64,000 bases of DNA from Steromphala cineraria (lineage: Eukaryota; Mollusca; Gastropoda; Trochida; Trochidae). Made by a program: the position numbers and the translations under genes. The DNA lies in assembly GCA_916613615.1 (NCBI GenBank), contig OU744735.1, positions 43,986,468 through 44,050,467 of the forward strand, in the 5' to 3' direction. How positions within the stretch are numbered: the first letter of the stretch is position 1; every line of letters begins with the position of its first letter. The notes under the pieces are model-generated. The model was not told the DNA's origin. It worked only from the letters and a program-made list of their open reading frames with translations, and made no database searches. Positions 13,501 to 22,552 of the stretch are shown in pieces.

Positions 13501-16500
13501 CTCATTGGACTTAATCTGCAGGTGCGTTGTCATTAAGTTAATCTGTTGAGGTTATCAGTGTTGGATTTAACGTCCAGTGTTGAGGGCGTTCTCCCTGCAA
13601 TAACACTACCAGCCGTGATTTAAGTGAAAAACTCCTCAAAACCATGTTAAACCACATATCACATAAACTAGCCTTCAGAAAATTATGTTTATCGTCATTG
13701 TGTAATTATAAACAGGTTTATTAATAATTATCACTCCTTGTAGTAATAAGTTGGTGTTAAGCTCCGCTTGGGTAATCTTTCAGTCGCTAACGGCGACGAA
13801 AAGACTTAATATGAATGTTCAAAACATGAACATACATACAAATCGTTGAGTTTTATATTTTTAACGTGTTACGATTTTAAGTCAATACACGTAAAAAAAT
13901 TCATCGTGTCCTTTCCTGCGCAGGATTTATCGAGATGAGTATCGACCGTGTAGTGAGCCAGTCATTTCCGGTTGTTCAAAGGACTTAACTCTTATTCATG
14001 AAACTTTCACTGCTGCTCTGGACTTTGTCTGTACTCTTGATGGACCAAGTACGTATTTTTATACTTATTTGTTATATTCACTATCTTTAATTATAGTATT
14101 ACAAATCTATACGTTTAATATTGGTTGATTGTTAGGCCATTCTACACTATGTAGAGGTTTCCTCTCATCACGTTTGAAGAGTCATTGACATCTTACTGCA
14201 ATTGCAGTTAAGTACTTTTTAAATTTCAAATCGTACAATATGATAGCATGGAACATTATTCACGGTGTTATACTTGGTGTATTTTCAGCAGAAAAAAAAT
14301 ATTTTAACTTCTTCTTCCAGCCTTCAGCGATCTTCTGCCTTGTCTCGGAGACATTGTGCAGGGATTACTACAGTGTAACGGCAACGCACCCCAAGGAACA
14401 ACATCTATGTGTGGGTAAGTGTACAAACAACTTACATCACATGGATCTAATCGACCACAGGTGAAATCCCTCACTAGCGATAGATTCAGAATTATCTTAT
14501 TGGGTTGGACATATGTTATTCACTTTGAAAGGGATTCGGAACAAGTTGTCCTTCACGTAGTTGCTTTTAACCTGTCCTGACGAGCTTGGTGTGATATATG
14601 ACAAAGTGTTTTATTTTTAAAATAATAATTTAAACATCAATATGAATTGTTGAATTTTACATATTTTAATTTGATATATACCTTTGATGTTTGTCAACAT
14701 GTAATGATAAGATTATTTCCCTAACTCAATTTTTGAATTTTTCAACCTCTCTTCAGATTAATCACGAGCTACACTCACTGTGTCAATAACGTTGTATCTG
14801 GCGTGTGTGATGACTCCGCGAGACAAACAATAAACGAACTCTTGACTCAGTTACTCAAGCCAAATAATGATTACTACGGTTGTCGACCAATGACAACAGA
14901 TGCAACAACTTCGACAGCAGCGTCGACAACATCTTCTTCAATCCCTATTTCGACAACAACCTTCAAGACAATCACAGAAAAGTTTACAAGTAATACACTC
15001 TAGCATTATGTACCTCTTATATTTTGTTATGCAAAAAATGTCTTGATATAGTTGTTTAATAATTACAATCATGGATACTTGAAACGGATGAAGTCGGTAG
15101 CAGTGTAATAGTATTTATCACACGCCCGATGAAGTTATCGCTGTTTAATAAATCTACTAAGTGACAAATTGTGTAATAATTAAGCGCTGACCGAAAGACG
15201 CGGCGTCATAACGACCGCATAATGGAGAAGAATGACGTCACAATGTCAGCGGGCACCGCCGCGATGGTCATGTCGGCACATTTCTTTATTTGTAATATAG
15301 ATATTTATCTTAAGGTTTCATAAAGCAAGTATTGAATAAAATTCTCAACTCGGTCCCGTTTAATGACATTTTTTCATGAAACTCGTGAAGGGTATTGGTA
15401 TTTGAAAACCAAACCGTCTACTCATTTCATAAAAATGTTATTAAACGAGACTTCGTTTAGTATTCTCTTTATTGACAATGATGACGATTAAAGGAAAATG
15501 ATGATACCAAGAATATAGAAGACGATAATGGTGATAATGATAATTGTGATAGAGATAAATGTATTTCTACAGGTCTACCAGGCATGTGTACAGAAGACTG
15601 CAGGAGGGGACTGACCGAGGCCTTCTCCTCACAGGACATCAGCCTCCTAACTTACACTCAAGTCTGTCCGTAAGTTTATTGAATAGTCATCAATTTGGTT
15701 ATAACACTTGGCTGTCAAATTGTGAAAGGGGGGCATTCTCCTCACAGGACATCAGCCTCCACACTTACACTCAAGTCTGTCCGTAAGTTATTGAATAGTC
15801 GTCAATAGGGTTATAACACTTGGCTGTCAAGTTGTAAATGTGGAGGTAACTCTGTGATTTGAATAAAAAATATATGAATAAAACTCTGCGAGTATACACA
15901 AGTTTATATTTTTATAAAAGAGCCACTCCATGAGTTGTCTGAGGTCAAAGTCTATTTAAAGAGTGACTTGTTTGAGGCGTATCGACGGTTATAAGAGAGT
16001 ATCATTTAAGAGCCAATTATGCGTGGCTAACCAAAGCAATATATAAACAAAGCAAAATTGCACTTATATAATCCAAATGTTATTTGTTTTAAATCCGAGT
16101 TTAATATCATCAATAAGGAGATGTTTGTTGTCATTTTAGTCAATACGAAGACTTCAAACGCTGCTACGATGGGAAGCCAGCTTCATGCAAAACTCCCGGT
16201 CCAGATGACGTCATCAATAACATCTTCAACTATACATGCGGGGAGGGTCAAGCGAGTAAGCATCAACATCATGAATAATTCCACTTTATGTACCTGGAGA
16301 ATACCCTTCCAGGCAGATTTAAGGCCAGGGTTCCTTTGTTGTGAGCCGTGATCTAACTATCTCACATTTAAAGGGGCAGTAGCACGTTTTTTGATAATTT
16401 TATATTTTGAATATTTCACTCATAATTGTAAGTTAATGCTAAATGTATTTTTTGACAAGGCAATCACTCATAGTCAGAGGACAAAGAATGAGGATTCACA

Positions 16501-19485
16501 TAAAATCCATTGGCGGCCATTTTTTAATTCATTTAATTCATTTTGTGTAAGAAAAAGTAGTCGCATGGCTAAACTTTACGTTATATTGTTGAATTATTAC
16601 TGCTTCATTTAGTTTAAACACATTGTTTTTCAATTAGAACCATTTATTTTCATTTCCCTGACATCACCTTATATTCCCCCTAAAAACGTGGCTCTCATTA
16701 TCTTATTCTTACATTGTTAGTGGGGTAGTTTTTTACAGTACAGGGCCGGTATTCATAAAGCTTCTATGGATTTGCTTAGTTTAAGAATTCTTTACTTTAA
16801 GAAAAATAATATGAGAAAGCTTTATAAATACCGGCCAAGTTCTCAAATCGTAGCTTATTATTTCTCATAAAACGCTAAAAGGGGCAGTTCTATCGGGGTA
16901 CTTATTGTGGAAACAATGCTCGTGCATCAATTTGAAACTGATTGTATTAAAAATGTTCTTCATCCCTTTATCTACATCTAAATTTTGCATTAAAGAAATT
17001 CAGCGTACTGCGGAATGCTGGACCAAACCGGAAATCACTGGTGCCTTAGTGACCTGTCCAAGAGAAATAAACAGCGGAATGGCCGACCAAATGTGCAGGT
17101 ATGTAGATATGGATGTATACTTCATAATTCTTCAACGATATCGTACAATTTACTAAAGCTGGCGCATGACAATTACAAGTAAGAACTTGTGACCATCACT
17201 CATCGTTGAAAAATATCACCTGGCACAAGTTAGCCAAATAAAAGTCTTTTGCCTTGAGATTATCACGTATTAACATATATATAAATTATATTTGAGAATA
17301 AACAATCAGGGGTTGATAGCGTTAGTTTGGTGAAATAGCTTTTATGACTGCACATATATTCCATTAAAATCTACCCATTCGGAGCTGGGCATTATAATTT
17401 TGTACTTATCAAACCAAACAGATTTTCATGAAAAACACCGTCACTGGACATAAAGTTCATTAAAACATAAACATAAACTCGCCAACAAAAACCCGGGACC
17501 ACGAAAACATCATCACTCATCCAACATTTCTTCAATATTTTATTTGTTGCTGGTCATTTAAACTCGTTCAAATAAATGAAAGGAAACACAATACTGATGT
17601 CCTCTTGAAATGTCATATAATAAGCTACTATTTGATATGCAGCGCGTACAGCAACTACTACAGCTGTCTGAAGACCAGCATGTTGACGCTGTGCGACCAG
17701 GAAGCTTATGAAGTCCTCACGGAGTTTGTTTCAGCCACGACTCAGGTTGAAAGGAAGAGGTTTGGATGTCCTGGTGAGCTACTGTTTAATCATAACATGA
17801 ATGAAAGTAACTTGGATATATATTTCTCATTAAAATAAACAACTACTGGAGTGAAAGGTCTCCTTGTATGACCCCACATGCAGCAAGATTTAGATCCGAA
17901 ACGGGTGTAAAAGGGGCACGTGTTTTGAAAATTTCATATTTTAAATTGTTTACTGATAACTGTACGTTAATGCAAAATGTATTATTTTGATAGTGTCAAA
18001 AATCTCATAACACAAATCAATCATCCATAGTAAGAGAACAAAGGATGAAGATTCACCTAAAAACCATTGGCGGCCATTTTGTGTGAACATATTTTATTCA
18101 TTTTGTGTAAGAAAAAGGAATCGCATGGCTAAACTTTACATTGTCTTTCAATTTGAAACATTAATTTTCATTCTCCTTACATCACCTTATAATCCCCTTT
18201 AAAACGTGCTACTGCCCCTTTGAGTGTTTAATAATTTGAATATGTTGTGATTAATATATCAAGTTATCTAAAAAAATGCTCCACTCTAAGTTTAGATTTA
18301 TGACCATACTATGTTTTCTTTGGTTTGACAAAAGCAACTATTTTATACAGTTTGTATAAGTTTAATTGAAGACATTTCTTTTATATATCAGTTTTAAAAA
18401 ATCCTTATTTTCTTTAGACCCAGTTATAACCCGTCCCCCACTGAACATCGCGTGTTACGACTGCCACAGTGGGGGGAGGACCTGGAGGAACCCTCACTGT
18501 ACCGTGGAGGGACAGATCACAACCTCCTGGGTGGCCAACACTACATGTAAAGACTCGTGTTTCGCCAAGACGCACAAGTGGAATGACGCAGGTGAGTTAT
18601 GTCCCCTGAAGAGTTAAATCTACCTCAAACTTCAGTCTAAGTAAACCTAGCCTCAATATTAACCGATATTGAGTCTAGAAAGATCTAGTACAGGGTCGCG
18701 TCAGCCCACGTATCGAATTGACCAATCAGAACTCATCTTACCAAGCCACAATAGTCTGCCGTATAACGTTGGAGGGTCATAGGTCGCAGAAAGGTCGGCT
18801 GACGCGACCCTCTACTAGGCCTTTCTAGACTCAATATCGGAGTAAAATGATTAATATTTAGGCTAGGTTAACTGTCTACAACTTCAAACTCGCAAATTAA
18901 AGTTTATTCTTTCCTTTATGAATTATGGGAACAATATGGTTTCCCCATGTTTTTACCGTAAATAGTTGTTATAACACCATTTCTAATAGAATTAACTAAT
19001 TTAATATATAAAATTTATGTTTTCAACCTTAATCAGGATTACACTAAGTTAAGTAGTGCATGCAATTTTAGTGATGCCATTTGTTGTTAAAATACATGTA
19101 GTTGAAACTTTCAAAGAAAATTAGATAAAAGGTTTATTGCCTAGCTTGTTGTTATATGAATAATTTATAATATGTATTAAGTTTATAAATATGATATATC
19201 TCAACTTTGACCATCTAATAACTATAAATCATGAAATTAACAATATCACTTACTTACCATGTCCAGATGTATAAGTATGTTCAAAACTAAAATCCTATTT
19301 CTTATAAACATTATTCTATTTTTTTTTCAGCTGTTTTCCGCGGTTGCGCAGAAGACTTCCTTCCATATGGCTATCCCCGCCCTCTGCCTCGTTTTGGATG
19401 TCGCGAGATTAATGGCGAGAGTTGGTGTTTCTGTGACAAAAACAACTGCAACAACATGTCCATGTCAGATTATGTCACACCTTGA
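4542..19485 (+). CDS. Secreted four-module cysteine-rich protein with C-terminal Ly6/uPAR-like domain (19 exons)
   Basis: My splice model has exons 4542-4617, 5820-5940, 6582-6685, 6904-7003, 7842-8056, 9454-9571, 10824-10942, 12164-12263, 12661-12953, 13377-13521, 13924-14048, 14321-14414, 14757-14989, 15573-15669, 16140-16255, 16996-17098, 17643-17773, 18418-18591 and 19331-19485. All introns are GT-AG and the exons sum to 2619 nt, giving 872 residues plus stop with no frame break. Residues 1-25 are a signal peptide (hydrophobic LWTFLLFIAV). Modules follow at about 26-205, 206-415, 416-614 and 615-763. Each is made of four exons with entry phases 1-2-1-2. Modules 1-3 end in Pro/Thr/Ser/Glu linkers that may be O-glycosylated. 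Residues 764-872 form a Ly6/uPAR-like domain. No transmembrane or GPI tail is visible, so it is probably secreted. I do not recognise the module family; the cysteine-rich helical look recalls DUF19/T20D4.11-type domains, but that is only a hypothesis. Function is unknown. Confidence 0.88.
5820..8056 (+). other. Module 1 (exons 2-5)
   Basis: Exons 5820-5940, 6582-6685, 6904-7003 and 7842-8056. Visible features are paired cysteines (ICDPVTLETC), a mid-module LQCVAGC, CFAQPGIKEALLSC, and a final exon beginning LVTNYTQCVRGVTSQLC. This last motif recurs in modules 3 and 4 as SYTHCV...VC and NYYSCL...LC. The module ends in a linker rich in PTPLP repeats. Several NxS/T sequons are present. The module order is inferred from cysteine spacing and intron phase, not from a database match. 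Confidence 0.75.
6033..6121 (+). repeat. 9-bp minisatellite in intron 2
   Basis: About ten copies of GATGTATGN, with the ninth base changing from G to T to C along the array. It is short and intronic, with no coding role seen. Confidence 0.85.
8368..8731 (+). mobile_element. TTAA-flanked MITE, copy B (intron 5)
   Basis: 364 bp with intact TTAA on both sides and near-perfect terminal inverted repeats (AGGGGCAGTAGCACG / CGTGCTACTGCCCCT). It belongs to the same family as copy A, in opposite orientation. Confidence 0.9.
9578..9766 (+). mobile_element. SINE 3' half immediately after an exon donor site
   Basis: 'ttcacccagcaggaaatgggt', 'gcgccttgagca' and 'gtgcgctatataaatac' followed by an ATT run match the 3' half of the SINE at 55898-56380. 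The fragment begins directly after the donor GTAAGT (9572-9577) of exon 6. The tRNA-like head is absent. Its 3' end abuts the inverted-repeat element at 9767. Confidence 0.75.
9767..10022. mobile_element. 256-bp inverted-repeat element
   Basis: It begins CATCCTGTCTCAGAGTACG and ends in the near-complement. Arms of ~60 bp include 'ctgtaccctgggttcagaagc' and its complement, and there is an inner inverted repeat around 'attggct'. It is non-coding. The structure is that of a foldback MITE nested at the SINE's ATT tail. Confidence 0.75.
10566..10714 (+). mobile_element. LINE 3' tail (approximate start)
   Basis: 'gggcctgaggcctt', 'gcaataaagta' and a tail of three (ctttga) units resemble the 3' end of non-LTR retrotransposons. 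A related GGCCT...AATAAA end is seen at 55560-55615 and, inverted, at 57807. Only the 3' terminus is preserved. Confidence 0.5.
10974..11338 (+). mobile_element. TTAA-flanked MITE, copy C (intron 7)
   Basis: 365 bp with TTAA at both edges and terminal inverted repeats of the same family, with one mismatch per end. It lies 31 bp downstream of exon 7. Confidence 0.9.
13377..14989 (+). other. Module 3 (exons 10-13), with NAGNAG acceptor
   Basis: Exons 13377-13521, 13924-14048, 14321-14414 and 14757-14989. The first acceptor is a tandem TAGCAG: starting at 13377 or 13380 keeps the frame and adds or drops one residue. The third exon has LLPCLGDIVQGLLQC, and the fourth has SYTHCVNNVVSGVC followed by a Thr/Ser-rich linker. 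Confidence 0.75.
15628..15845 (+). repeat. Tandem partial duplication of exon 14 and its donor site
   Basis: About 105 bp is repeated in tandem (15628-15733 and 15734-15845). The unit includes the last ~42 nt of exon 14, the donor GTAAGT and following intron sequence. The second copy keeps an open coding stretch and a perfect donor. Its only nearby acceptor (CTCACAG at 15742-15748) would join out of frame to exon 13, so it is more likely a decoy than an alternative exon. Confidence 0.8.
16368..16690 (+). mobile_element. TTAA MITE, copy D, right end truncated (intron 15)
   Basis: The left TTAA and terminal repeat are intact. The right side stops at AAAAACGTG, so the last ~15 bp and the TTAA are lost. 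Confidence 0.85.
16744..16836. repeat. 93-bp hairpin element (intron 15)
   Basis: GGCCGGTATTCATAAAGCTT and its near-complement flank a short AT-rich centre. It is a foldback element of unknown family. Confidence 0.75.
17907..18223 (+). mobile_element. TTAA MITE, copy E, internally deleted (intron 17)
   Basis: The right terminal repeat is intact. The left one has lost ~7 bp ('gtagcac') and the flanking tetramers have decayed to GTAA and TTGA. At 317 bp it is the most degraded copy with both ends. Confidence 0.85.
18418..19485 (+). other. Ly6/uPAR-like (three-finger) domain (exons 18-19)
   Basis: Exons 18418-18591 and 19331-19485. Ten cysteines are visible: ACYDC at the start, NPHC, TCKDSC, RGC, FGC, and the closing CFCDKNNCN. 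A C-x2-C opening and a terminal C-x-C-x4-CN signature are hallmarks of LU-domain proteins. The intron lies in the middle of the domain, a position common in LU genes. The protein ends 11 residues after the last cysteine with no hydrophobic GPI signal, so a soluble form is inferred. Confidence 0.8.
18632..18875. mobile_element. Inverted-repeat element (CAGTCTAAGTAAAC family), copy 1 (intron 18)
   Basis: 'agtctaagtaaacctagcc', 'gatattgagtctagaaag' and 'gggtcgcgtcagcc' on the left recur as complements on the right, around a unique ~90-bp centre. It is related to the element at 20780-21261. Confidence 0.75.
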
Positions 19486-19558
19486 GTGCAACTATTCTTC
19501 TCCTGATCTCAGTTACTTTCATACACTCCAGTTTTTGTTTGTGGTAAAGAAGGATATC

Positions 19559-20140
19559 TAAACTCATGTCCAAAAGAAACGATACCAAGTTTTCAAAGTC
19601 GTCCGAAACAAAATTCTATAATCTGACAGAGTCGAATTTAAGTGTGTCTAACAGGCATATGTCTTGTAAAGAAGTATGCACATTTTCATTCTTCAGGAAA
19701 TGATACATTTGATTTTGTGTCTTTTCAAATGCACATGGGGTGCATAAATCGAAATTTCAAATTGTTTTATGAACAGAACTTTTGTCATTTCACTTTAAAA
19801 TTGATAAAGTATTGAATTTATGTCAGAACAAAATGTTGTTGATATAATACACTTTATTTGACATAAATTCGTTGACGCGTCACTGCACTAGAACGTTTTA
19901 AAACAAGCGAAAGTGTCCAATTTATCTCTGCTATCTCGCCTAGTTAAGGAGATTCCAGATCGATGATTTTTTTCAAATGCATGTTTCTCGCAAACATGAA
20001 AAGATAATGTTTCCAAATTTAACATAGACGTAAGTTGACTACTGAAGAAATGATATTACTATGTTTTAGTCTTATTAATCTGCAGTGGATTGAGTTATTT
20101 TGGGATTTGTATGGTATCGTTTCTTTTGGACATGAGTTTA
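19559..20140 (+). mobile_element. TA-flanked MITE, copy 1 (Tc1/mariner-like ends)
   Basis: A non-coding element of ~580 bp with terminal inverted repeats AACTCATGTCCAAAAGAAAC at both ends, bounded by TA dinucleotides, as expected for Tc1/mariner-type insertion. It lies 74 bp after the stop of the modular gene, so it probably contributes to its 3' untranslated region. An inverted copy is at 49161-49730. No transposase frame is present. Confidence 0.85.
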
Positions 20141-20641
20141 TGTTAAGTACATTTTATTTTGTTGTTCTAAATCAGTATTTTGCATCTTTTGATACATCAA
20201 TGATTGTAGAATTCGCTAGCTTTTATTGAGCATCAATTCACTACGACTCGTAGACAATGTCATTTTTATAGTTCAATGATAACTTCGCATCTGTGTTGAA
20301 AATGATTTGACCTTATGTACTTTTCAACCTTTTTAGTTAAATTTAGTTTGTTTCACACAGTTTCTCGTATGATTCAAGATTAAGTATTTCTTACTTGTGA
20401 TTTGGTTATCAATCTGTTAAAATTCAGTGTTTTTTCTTAGAATTTTATAATTTAGAATTATACATTGTTCTAATCACAGTACTCAAGCTGCAATCAGCAT
20501 TTTTGACTGCCTATACACAGTTCAAATGATCCAAGTCATATGATGCAGGATAAATCCAATTTACAACACATTTTATTGTCGCCATAATAACCCTTGTATT
20601 GATTTATTTTATCTTATTCTATTCCTTTACGGGATAATCTC

Positions 20642-20647
20642 AATAAA
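20642..20647 (+). terminator. Candidate polyadenylation signal
   Basis: An AATAAA in 'caataaaag' is the first canonical signal I noticed downstream of the stop codon at 19485. It would give a 3' UTR of ~1.15 kb containing the TA-flanked MITE. Confidence 0.35.
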
Positions 20648-20779
20648 AGTTATCAAACATATGTGTCTTAGTTATCAAAACTGTTTTGTGGCCAACAAGC
20701 ACAAAGTCATGGTCCCTAGGAAATATTTGAGAAAATTACCAAGGACTGTATTGTATGTACTGGAAAATGCATGAGGAGT

Positions 20780-21261
20780 ATCAGTCTAAGTAAACATAGC
20801 CTCAATAATACTCGCGGTTCGCGTCAACCGACCTAACGAATTGATCAATCAGGGCTTATCTTACCAAGCAGCAATAGTCTGCATCGCCCATAACGTTTAA
20901 ATTTCAAACTTACTTACTTTATCGCATAAATTCATTTGGCCACCTTACGTTTAATTTGAGGGTCATAGTTCGCTGAAAAGTCGGCCGACGCGTCCTGTTA
21001 CTGTATCTTACTAGACTCAAATATGGAAGTGTAGCGAGTTTAATTGAGGCTAGGCAATAGTCTGCATTCACATATAACCTTTAAATTCAAAACTTACAAA
21101 TATTATCCGGTTCATGATTGAATAAATTCATTTAACCATCACACGTTGAATTGAAGGTTATAAGTCGCAGAAAGTTCGAATGACGCGACCTGTTACTGTA
21201 TTCTACTAGACTCAATATGGGAGTGTAGCGAGTATTATTGAGGCTAGGTTTACTCAGACTG
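20780..21261. mobile_element. Composite inverted-repeat element, copy 2
   Basis: It is bounded by CAGTCTAAGTAAAC and its complement (tttactcagactg). The inner block ('caatagtctgca' through 'gacgcg', 'ctgtta', 'tgtagcgag') occurs twice in direct orientation (20870-21050 and 21055-21245), so an internal tandem duplication has lengthened it relative to the intron-18 copy. Confidence 0.75.
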
Positions 21262-22552
21262 GAGGTGTAGATGACTAGTGGGAATAATCCAGTGGTAAAA
21301 CAAAGTGACGTCATTAACCATGTTTTATATGGCAGATATGATATGGTTCATTGTGTCCTACTAACAAAGATCAAATCAAACAATACGCAGTTTAAGTTTA
21401 ATCAGCACACACAATATACATTATTGAAGCAAAATGAGCAATATACAAACACATGTTATATCGTAAAGTGTAATGGGCATCACTTTCAATTTCTTATTGA
21501 AATACGTATTAATCTTATCACATCACAAATCACCAACTCAGTGACTACGAGGGATCTGTACAGCTGCCAATAAGTCAGATCATTTGCCGGAAACTATCGA
21601 CAGAGCTCTGGTACATGAAAAATAAATTATGCACATAAGGAAATTATCGTATGCATAATTAAAGTATTGATTCGTTGTCGATAAACATAGTTGATTATAA
21701 AGTTAACTTAACAGTGTAAGCTCAACCAATGAAAGAATCCCAAGCACTGAAATCTTTGGAACTATTCACAGGTTCAATACTGTTTTGATTATAATACAAT
21801 TGCGTGAAATGACATTACCCTTAAACATACAAAACATCTTGTTCGGTTTCGAGTGTAACACAAAAAGTATCATATTGGCACTTCAAAACATACACTTCAA
21901 AACCTGTTATCTTCGTTTGAAATACGTTTTTTTTTAGAAATAACCATTTTTGTTCCTTGTGCGTTCATTTGAAGCATTTTATCCTTTCGATATGACCAGT
22001 AAAGTTCCATGTGTGTTCATTTGAACTGTCATTATCATCCAGAGATCTGCTCACATTTAAAGCTGAATAGACTTACAAAAGGATCGGTTCAGTCCATGTG
22101 TACATATTCAACAGACATTGAAGCCTTTTGAAACCAAGTTTAATTTGTTTTTCATTACTCGCTCATTGAAGATCTACAAAGTTATTTTTGTAATAGAATC
22201 GCGTGCTGACCGAATGAAGTGACGTCATCATGACGCCCTAATCAGTTTACCCGGGCTAACGCAACAGTCATTCTTTAATAATTTGACGATTTAATTCAGC
22301 GAGTAATATATGATATACTAAATTCAATCCTTTTTTTATAAAACTTCAATGAAAGTCGAGAGCGGCATCGGTATTAAACTGACTCGCTTTCGCTCGTTAT
22401 ATATTATCTAACAACTCACTCGTTTCGAAAAGGGCTATCAAACGGGAGATCGTATTATAGTATTATCTATATATACATTAGAAGCATCACATAAACATCA
22501 ACTATATCGGATTTCGTATAAATAAGCACCACAATCCTTTGAAATACAGCCT
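21262..22552. other. Convergent intergenic region
   Basis: It lies between the 3' ends of the plus-strand modular gene and the minus-strand FAM234-like gene. The open frames at 21132-21314 (minus) and 21271-21573 (plus) have no domain features. No RNA gene is seen. Confidence 0.4.

Larger units (their letters stand above)
15573..17773 (+). other. Module 4 (exons 14-17), closest to the single module of the paralogue
   Basis: Exons 15573-15669 (97 nt), 16140-16255 (116 nt), 16996-17098 (103 nt) and 17643-17773 (131 nt). All four lengths are identical to exons 2-5 of the minus-strand paralogue. Shared motifs include CTEDCRRGLTEAFS / CPRDCRYDLCTAFS, FNYTCGEG, ECWTKPEITGA / ECWTKEGVTTA and DQEAYEVLTEFV / DQVAYEVLMEFV. 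There is no linker after this module; the Ly6/uPAR-like domain follows directly. Confidence 0.85.
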
